A stretch of 64,000 bases of DNA from contig NZ_BBWV01000003.1 in assembly GCF_000974785.1 (NCBI RefSeq), forward strand, positions 868,001 through 932,000, read 5' to 3'. Positions 46,744 to 54,300 of this stretch are shown here, in pieces (position 1 is the stretch's first letter; every line of letters begins with the position of its first letter). A program made the position numbers and the translations under genes. Under the pieces are notes generated by a model. That model made no database searches. It saw nothing but the letters and a program-made list of their open reading frames with translations, and was not told the origin of the DNA. The stretch comes from Flavihumibacter petaseus NBRC 106054 (lineage in GTDB: Bacteria > Bacteroidota > Bacteroidia > Chitinophagales > Chitinophagaceae).

Positions 46744-47271
46744 TTAATAGCTTTCTTCCTGAATTTCTATTTTACCAGTTTGACTATTGTAAGTCATTGT
46801 CAGGTGTCTGTGCCAATTTAGAAACGCATCACAAGTAAATTCCAGTTTTTCATTTATCCACTTTTCGAATTGTATCATGTCCATTGCAATTGGGCTAGCG
46901 ACTTTTTCCTTGTATTTAATGCTGTCTCTGATTATTTCGATTTCAAAGTAGTCGGCAAGAACAAAGTTTCCCTCCGGGTCAACAGTTAAATTTTGATATA
47001 TTGAATGATTTTCCAAATTAATCAGTTCACCCGCTTTACTACCAAGTTGAAATAAATAATGAGATGTCAGCACAAGAATGGTATTTGATTTTTTTGAAAT
47101 TGCCACGTGTCGTGGCGCGCCGCGAAAGTGCCCACACCACTCAGAACAATCTTCTTTTGTGAACCTAACAAACGTCCATGCCTGAGAATTCCACGCACTT
47201 TGAAAGTCATATATTTTTTCAGGGTATTGCCCCGATTTTGGTTGGTCTGTTATTTCTGCGTTTACTATCAT
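46744..47271 (-). CDS. Hypothetical protein
   Basis: The protein has 175 residues, soluble, with no signal peptide. Nothing is recognised beyond a WCGHFRGAPRHVAIS loop followed by strand segments (TILVLTSHYLFQL, NFVLADYFEIEII), which suggest an alpha/beta fold. It starts 27 bp after the next upstream gene's reading (47299 end). Confidence 0.5.
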   Translation of the reverse strand: MIVNAEITDQPKSGQYPEKIYDFQSAWNSQAWTFVRFTKEDCSEWCGHFRGAPRHVAISKKSNTILVLTSHYLFQLGSKAGELINLENHSIYQNLTVDPEGNFVLADYFEIEIIRDSIKYKEKVASPIAMDMIQFEKWINEKLEFTCDAFLNWHRHLTMTYNSQTGKIEIQEESY

Positions 47272-47298
47272 AGGTGTTGAGTTTCGCCTGGTGAAACA

Positions 47299-48018
47299 TT
47301 ACTTTCGCCATATCCAATGCTCATTTATCCTTTTGGCAGTTGCGACCACACTGTCAAAATAGTGACGGTAGCTGTCTTTCATCACCAGTTTGCCTGGCAG
47401 ATAATCAAAGTACCCCGGCTGCCCCTTTACCTGAAGTGTAATGTAATTTCCCATACTGGAAGGCGGACCGCCAATATCTTCCACTCCAAGACTATCCATG
47501 GTTTTGGACCTTTTTCTGAAATACCCGAAAGGATTGGTTTCCGCAAAAAGAGCTTTAGGATCCATTGCACTGTATAGCAGGGGAGCCTTCTCTTCGCAAT
47601 CCATACTGTACAGTGAAACACTTATGTCAATTAGGCCATTACCATTCATAATCATTTCAAGGTTTTTGTCCGGCAATTCTACTTTCAACGGAAACGATTT
47701 AACGAATAGAGCATGGTTTGAAATCCAGATCCTTTCCATGCTATCTGCCACAGGGAAGGTATAGTCCTCAAAAAAGGAACCTGGAAAGCTATGCTGGTAA
47801 GTATAGCTGTATGTTTCTCCATCAGTAACCATCCAGAAGTTACTTCCCCTGGGTATATTTTTTGTAAAACTTACTGTGTCAAATTCAGCTAACCTGCTGC
47901 TGTCAAAGTAAGTCATCAAAGTCAATACTTGTTCGGGGGCACTGTTTTTGTCCGGCTTTTCTTTACAGCCCGACAGCGAAGTTGCCAGTACGATGGATAA
48001 GGTCACGAACTTAAGCAT
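47299..48018 (-). CDS. Hypothetical lipoprotein
   Basis: The protein has 239 residues with lipobox LSGC (about residues 15-18). The rest is soluble with several aromatic strands. No family is recognised. It reads with its neighbours on the minus strand and may be co-transcribed with the methyltransferase 20 bp upstream. Confidence 0.58.
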   Translation of the reverse strand: MLKFVTLSIVLATSLSGCKEKPDKNSAPEQVLTLMTYFDSSRLAEFDTVSFTKNIPRGSNFWMVTDGETYSYTYQHSFPGSFFEDYTFPVADSMERIWISNHALFVKSFPLKVELPDKNLEMIMNGNGLIDISVSLYSMDCEEKAPLLYSAMDPKALFAETNPFGYFRKRSKTMDSLGVEDIGGPPSSMGNYITLQVKGQPGYFDYLPGKLVMKDSYRHYFDSVVATAKRINEHWIWRK

Positions 48019-48038
48019 GCTGATTTTCCCGGGTGATA

Positions 48039-48746
48039 TTACTTAATTCCGCCAAATGCTCCGAAGCACATGTTCTTGTGCAGGATTTCAACTTTACTAA
48101 AACCAACTTGTTTCATAAGGTCCAGCTGATAATTCATTGACCTGGGAGAATCCTCTTTAGCCACATAGTCCAGTACTTTTTGACGATATTCCTTTCCATT
48201 CAACCCTTCCAGGTAATCGCCATATCGCTCCCAGGTGTACTCGTTCAATATTTCTGTGTCTTGTGTGATTAAGTCAGAAATCATCAGGCAACCGCCGCGT
48301 TTGAGCAATTTGAAAAGTTTGGTAAACGTCATTACCCAATCCTGGTCATCCCTTAAATGATGCAAAACAGCGCCTGCCAGGATAATATCATACTTGTTTT
48401 CATCCAGCTGAACTTCCCTGATGTCTCCCTGTAATGTGGTCACATTGTTTTTTGTGTGCAGAGATACTCTTTCAAATGCTTTGTCAAGCATGGGTTTGCT
48501 CAAATCTACCAGCGTGCAATGCAGATCAGGAATTTTTGTGAGCATCATGAGTGAATAGTTTCCTGCCCCACAACCAACATCCAGCAGGTATTCAGCATGC
48601 GGAACAATTCTTTTTGCGGCTTCTGTGATAAGTTCCAGCGAGATTTTAGCATCTATTGTTGATAACTGTCCTGTATCAAGGTTGGAAAATCTTTCTACAT
48701 CATTGTCAAACCTTTCTTTTATTTCTTCTACTGTTGACTTATTCAT
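48039..48746 (-). CDS. Class I SAM-dependent methyltransferase
   Basis: The protein has 235 residues. Motif I is LLDVGCGAGNYSL (about residue 56), motif II ends CTLVDLS and motif IV is YDIILAGAVLHHLRDDQDW. This is the general Methyltransf_25/UbiE-like layout. The substrate is unknown. Confidence 0.82.
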   Translation of the reverse strand: MNKSTVEEIKERFDNDVERFSNLDTGQLSTIDAKISLELITEAAKRIVPHAEYLLDVGCGAGNYSLMMLTKIPDLHCTLVDLSKPMLDKAFERVSLHTKNNVTTLQGDIREVQLDENKYDIILAGAVLHHLRDDQDWVMTFTKLFKLLKRGGCLMISDLITQDTEILNEYTWERYGDYLEGLNGKEYRQKVLDYVAKEDSPRSMNYQLDLMKQVGFSKVEILHKNMCFGAFGGIK

Positions 48747-48891
48747 TTCCTGTAGTTATTTCATTTTGATGCTAAGGTCAAACATTTGCGGAAGTTCTGG
48801 CATGATTTAGCCAACCAGCTCCAAATATTTGTCAAATGGCATATGTATCCTGATTTATTGGCAAAATTGTGGTGACGTTTGCCAATTGGCA

Positions 48892-49512
48892 TTATTCTTT
48901 CGTCAGAATGGGGTTAAGCTTTTCCTTATAGAATTTGCAGTTCTCCATAACCAACTTGCTGGTCAGTTCTCCAATACCTGACAACATGACTTCAGTATCT
49001 GCATCAATTTTGTACTGCCTGAGAATTTCGTCAAAATATTGTAGGATGGATTGTGTATAACACGCTGTGATATTTTCCGTCGCGATACTTTTTGAGGATG
49101 GCACACCTTTCGATTGCAGGCAACTGCACACCTTTTCTGATAGTGTGTCAACAATTGGCAGGTGAGGGACGGCTTTTTTTTGTTTAGCAGAAACTTTTTC
49201 AACTGAGGCTGTAAATCCCGGACATGTCTTAATCAGATCCACAGAAAATACGCGTTCAAACTGTATCAGGTGCTCTACAGCTGTCCCGGTGATGCCTTTT
49301 TCCCTCATTGCCTTGTTGCGTAACACAGTATCCATTTGATCCATGCATTTGCCGAGGGCAGTTGACATATCCTCCATGGTATTGAATTTGGTGGTGTCTT
49401 TTGGGTAACATTGGCATAATTTTCCTAAGTATTCGTTATACGAATTTGAAGTTTGGCTAAAGCAACAGCTGGCAGAGATAATGGTCATCAATAGGACTGC
49501 AAATTTTTTCAT
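48892..49512 (-). CDS. Hypothetical exported Cys-containing protein
   Basis: The protein has 206 residues with a signal peptide ending near CCFSQ. Cysteines occur in similar contexts in two halves (LGKLCQCYPKDTTK; SEKVCSCLQSKGVPS), each a C-x-C pair, with a further Cys after each. This suggests an internal duplication with disulfides. No function is known. Confidence 0.58.
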   Translation of the reverse strand: MKKFAVLLMTIISASCCFSQTSNSYNEYLGKLCQCYPKDTTKFNTMEDMSTALGKCMDQMDTVLRNKAMREKGITGTAVEHLIQFERVFSVDLIKTCPGFTASVEKVSAKQKKAVPHLPIVDTLSEKVCSCLQSKGVPSSKSIATENITACYTQSILQYFDEILRQYKIDADTEVMLSGIGELTSKLVMENCKFYKEKLNPILTKE

Positions 49513-49570
49513 GATTCGAATCGATTGGTGAATATGAATATCGTGCTATTTAGAGTTTTATTGTCAGCTT

Positions 49571-50794
49571 TCAGGGCCTTACCCGTAGCGCTGGAAACCT
49601 GGTCCAAGGAAGTGGTTCTGTCCAATTTTCTGGAGATTCTGTCAAATGCATTTTTTTATCCCAGGCCCAGGTGTAGCGAACGCCCGGGGCGATACCATCT
49701 TCGGTAGGTTCATCTCTGACCAATTCAATTTCTCTGATTTTCCCATTTGGATAAAACTGAACATACAAGGTGTTCTCCAGATTTCGCCAGTGCTCAGGTC
49801 CTTTTTCCAGCCAGGAGAAGGATTGTTCGGTCAAATTGCCTTTCTGGTTAAACTGCTTTTTCCCGTTCCGGTACCTTTTAGATTCAATCTGACCCGTTTC
49901 GAACCAGGAAACGCTGGTATCTTTCCCATACACGAATTTGGGATTTCCGTTTTGGAAGTATTCCTTTTTAAAAACTATTTCAGTAATCGAACCCTCCTGC
50001 TTATACTGCGGATCGAATTCACTGGTAAAAATTGTCGGATAGGACTTTTCTGAAAATTCCTGCGCCAGCTGTTGGGCATTATATTTTCGGTATCCGCTAT
50101 AAAAGCTTGTATCTCCTCCTTTGCGGGTAATAAACTGCGACTCAGGTTGCCCGTTGTCGAACCAGGACTCTGAAGTGTCTGTTCTGATATACCCGGAAAG
50201 TTGCCCGGAAGGATAGTATGTTTTTGACCAAAGGGGGTCTGGATCGAAAAACAATGACTGATCCGGATATTGCGTGACAGACTTTTCATGACCATCTTTA
50301 AAGAATTCAATCCATAAACCTTCCCTGAAGCCAAATTTATTTGACCTGTTAATGGATCTGCCGTTATACAGCCTGGCAGATGGAGGAACCGTTTTGTAAT
50401 AGTCCTCCGTTAGTACTACTTCTGCCTCATTGAAATAAACCTGGTATTTCCTGTTATCCAACCCGGAAATTTCATAACGGATGGAAAAGCAACAATTGCA
50501 GGAGCAATAGTCTCCTTGATATTCCGGGTATGGCAACAGGGTCAATTTGTTTTTCTGAAAACTGATGAGTGGTGCAAAAGATACACAGCAATTTTCGGAG
50601 AAATGAATGGTGAAGATGGTTGTGGAATCAGTGTGTTCAATACTGCTGATCCTGTTTCTCAGGCGATATGGATCAAAAGTAGGATCGCAGGATTCGCTTG
50701 ACCATTTTACCAGTCGTGGTAAATCTGATTTTGCCTGGGATTTACAGCATAAACAGAAAGAAAATAACAAGATGGTCAGCAGGGTTGATTTCAT
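49571..50794 (-). CDS. Exported protein with MORN/YwqK-like repeats
   Basis: The protein has 407 residues with a signal peptide. From about residue 155 short units repeat (KTYYPSGQLSGYI, SWFDNGQPESQF, EYFQNGNPKFVYG, SWFETGQIESKRY, QFYPNGKIREIEL). These are the YwqK-type MORN_2 repeats common in Bacteroidota. Its start overlaps by 4 bp the end of a broken TonB-like gene, so the two were an operon. Confidence 0.72.
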   Translation of the reverse strand: MKSTLLTILLFSFCLCCKSQAKSDLPRLVKWSSESCDPTFDPYRLRNRISSIEHTDSTTIFTIHFSENCCVSFAPLISFQKNKLTLLPYPEYQGDYCSCNCCFSIRYEISGLDNRKYQVYFNEAEVVLTEDYYKTVPPSARLYNGRSINRSNKFGFREGLWIEFFKDGHEKSVTQYPDQSLFFDPDPLWSKTYYPSGQLSGYIRTDTSESWFDNGQPESQFITRKGGDTSFYSGYRKYNAQQLAQEFSEKSYPTIFTSEFDPQYKQEGSITEIVFKKEYFQNGNPKFVYGKDTSVSWFETGQIESKRYRNGKKQFNQKGNLTEQSFSWLEKGPEHWRNLENTLYVQFYPNGKIREIELVRDEPTEDGIAPGVRYTWAWDKKMHLTESPENWTEPLPWTRFPALRVRP

Positions 50795-51217
50795 CGCAAG
50801 GTTATTTTCCCGTCCTTAACTTCGTAGCTCCAAAGCTTCATACTATCAACATCGTTATCGTTTAGCCTGCCAGGTTTCCAGGAAGTAAGGGATTTAAATA
50901 CATTTAGAACTTGTTCATCCAGAATGGGGCTTTTTGATTTGTTGACAACCTTACATTGTACGGCTTCACCTTTACAGTTGATAATAATGTTGATCATTCC
51001 CTTGTCCTTATATTTCGGTTTATCTTTTATGAAATCTACTTCGTTATTAAGCCGGCTTTCAATGGTTGAATCAGGTACAGAACAGACAGCGTGCAGCGTC
51101 GTACATTTCCCTGGTATAGTTTTCAATATTTCGTTGACTCCAGGAAGTCAATAGTTTCTGGGAAAAGGCGTTGTAAAAGCAAAATGTCATGAAAATAGCC
51201 AGGAAGCGTTTAGTCAT
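50791..51217 (-). pseudogene. Frameshifted TonB-C-terminal-like gene
   Basis: An N-terminus with signal peptide starts at 51217 (MTKRFLAIFMTFCFYNAFSQ) and ends at a stop near 51071. In the next frame a TonB-like C-terminus (GMINIIINCKGEAVQCKVV, then SWKPGRLNDNDVDSMKLW) continues to 50791. The two frames overlap around 51130-51170, as after a single indel. Either the gene is broken or there is a base error. It was coupled to the YwqK-like gene by 4 bp. Confidence 0.65.
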
Positions 51218-51386
51218 GTGATAAGGTTGGTGATGTTGTGACTTTCGGCCATAATAATAGGACTTTCTTCCATACAAGTCAAGGTATACTGAAGGCAAGG
51301 GAAAGTTAATTTGCCGCGACAGCAGGGAATATTTCCGGGGAAACAGGCTATTTTAGTGATACTTTCCATACCGCTGAAAAAGCCTT

Positions 51387-54300
51387 ATGCCAGATAACGT
51401 CATTTTCTCCGCAATCCCGGCGATCAACTTTGCATTACACCAGAATCATGTACCGGTTATTCGCCTTATCAGTATTACCAATAATACTGAACAGGACTGG
51501 CACAACATCACTGTTGAAGTTGCTGCTGATGCTGAGTTTGCCGCTTCGTGGACGCAATCCGTTGCTTTTCTGGCCAAACGCCAGACCCATGAGGTCAAAA
51601 CCATTCCGCTGAATATTTCAGGTAACTACCTGGCATCCCTGACCGAGAAAGTGGCAGGCAATTTCATCGTTTCGCTGAATCGGGGTGAGGAAACCATATT
51701 CCGGCAGGCTTACCCGGTTGAGATCCTGGCCTACGATCAATGGTCAGGCATATCACTGATGCCGGAAATGCTGGCAGCTTTCATCACGCCCAATCACCCG
51801 GAGATCCCCAAAGTAATCCTGAGGGCCTCAGCAATTTTACAGCAATGGACGGGCAGCCCGTCTTTTGATGAATACCAGACCCGCAACCCTAACCGGGTGC
51901 GGCTACAAATGGCGGCCATCTACGAAGCGATCGCCGAACTGCAACTGGTCTACTGCTCCGTGCCCGCCAGCTTCGAGCAAAGCGGCCAGCGGATCCGCCT
52001 GGCAGACGCCATCTTCTCCCAACGCCTGGCCAACTGCCTGGATCTCTCCCTGCTGTATGCAGCCTGTCTTGAAGCGGTAGGACTGCATGCTTTTATCGTA
52101 ATGGTCAAAGAACACGCATTTGCCGGCGCCTGGCTCATCAACGAAACTTTTGCTGATACCGTCAATGACGATCCATCGCTGATTTCCAAACGATCGGCCG
52201 ATGGCATCAATGAGATCGTGGTGGTGGAAGCTACCTGCATGATTGCGGGCCACCAGGTCAGCTTTGATGAAGCAGTAAGGTCTGCTGATGCGAAAATGGC
52301 CGATACTGAAAATTTCATCTTCTTTATAGACCTAAAGCGCGCGCGGTTCAGTGGCATCCGGCCCATTCCCCTGCGCATGCTCACGCCAACGGGCTGGCAG
52401 ATCCAGGAACCGGAAGTAACGATCCGCGAAAACAAGCTGCCGGAAGAAATCGTTGCCGGCCCCGGCGTGGTCAATGTATCGCGGATCGATGTGACCAAAC
52501 AACGGCTGTGGGAGCGGAAACTGCTGGACCTTACCCTCCGGAACAGCCTGCTGAATACCCGGCTGACCAAAAGCGTTATCCAATTCATGACCACCAATGT
52601 GGCCGCGCTGGAAGATGCGCTGGCCAACGGGGAGGAATTCCAGGTGCTGGGCCGGCCAACGGACTGGGAAAAAGGCGAAAGGGATTCCGGGCTCTACCAG
52701 GCGGTTCATTTTTCCGATCCCGTCGCTGAACTCGTCAAACATGAACTTTCGCACCAACGCATCCGGAGTTACCTGCCCGATGCTGAACTGAATATCGCGT
52801 TGACCAATGTTTACAGGTCTTCGCGGTTGTCCATGGAGGAGAATGGCGCCAATACGCTGTACGTGGGACTGGGATTGCTGAAATGGTTTGAAACAGACCT
52901 GAGCGAAAAAGCGCGGTATGCGCCGATCCTGCTGATCCCGGTGGAGATCATCCGGAAGACTGCCCTGCGGGGATATGTTATCCGGGGCAGGGAAGAAGAG
53001 ACGATCATGAACATTACCCTGCTGGAAATGATCCGTCATGATTTTGGGATCACGATCGGCGGACTGGAAACGCTGCCCAGGGACGGGAACGGCGTGGATG
53101 TCAGAACGGTGTTCAGTATCATCCGGCAGGCCGTGATGGCGAAGAAACGCTGGGATGTAGAGGAGCAGGCCCTGCTCGGCACTTTCTCTTTCAGCAAGTT
53201 TATCCTTTGGAACGATATCCATAATAATGCCGAAGAGCTGGCAAAGAACAAGGTAGTGGCCAGCCTGCTTTCCGGGAAGCTGGAATGGCCCGCCGAAGAA
53301 ACCGTATCGGTGGACGAGGTAATGGACCACCACCTGCATCCTGCGAATGTTGCCCTGCCCATCAGCACCGATTCGTCGCAGTTGCAGGCCATCGTCAGCG
53401 CAAGCAAGGGAAGGAGTTTTGTGTTGCACGGTCCGCCGGGCACGGGGAAATCCCAGACCATCACCAATATGATCGCCAACGCGCTGTATGAGGGCAAGCG
53501 GGTATTGTTTGTGGCGGCTAAGAAGGCGGCGCTGGATGTGGTGGAAAGCCGGCTGGAGTCGATCGGGATCGGGCCATTCTGTCTTGAACTACATTCCAAT
53601 AAATCGAGGAAGTCTGCCGTGCTCGAACAATTGAAAGAAGCGGCACAGGTGGCGACGAGAAGGCCCCCGGAAAACTACCAGCAGGAGGCCCAGCGGCTTG
53701 CTGACCTCAGGAACGAATTGAATGTTTACGTGGAAGCCCTGCACAAAAAGTATCCTTTCGGTTACTCGCTGTTTGAGTTGTTTGAAAAATACAGTCACCT
53801 GCCGGGGGGAGAAGATAAAGTCTGGTTTAACGCGGCAGCTATCGCATCGCTGACTTCGGCTGACCTTTCCCGTTGGGATGACCTGGCTGCTGACCTGCAG
53901 GCTGCGGGGACGATCATTCAACACGCTAACAACCATCCCCTGGCGGCATTGAAGCCCCCGGCCTACAGCAATGATATCCGGCAACGGGCGGCGACAGCGC
54001 TGGAAGCCTACCAGCAGGGGTTGTCCCGGTTCAGGGAGCAGTCCGACACTGTTGCGGGCATACTCAAATTAACCGGTGCCGTGGTAAACCGGGCACAGGA
54101 GGACAGCCTGGTGAAGTTGTCCCGTTTGTTGCTGATGATGGACGATGCCCCGGCAAGCATCTTCAGGGTGGATAGCCCGGAGCACACCATGGCCCAGGTG
54201 ACTGTACTGGCACAGCATGGGTTGTTAAGAGACTTGCTGCAGTCGCAGTTGCTGGACAATTTCCGGAAGGAAGTGTTGGCCGTTCCTGCAGCACAATGGC

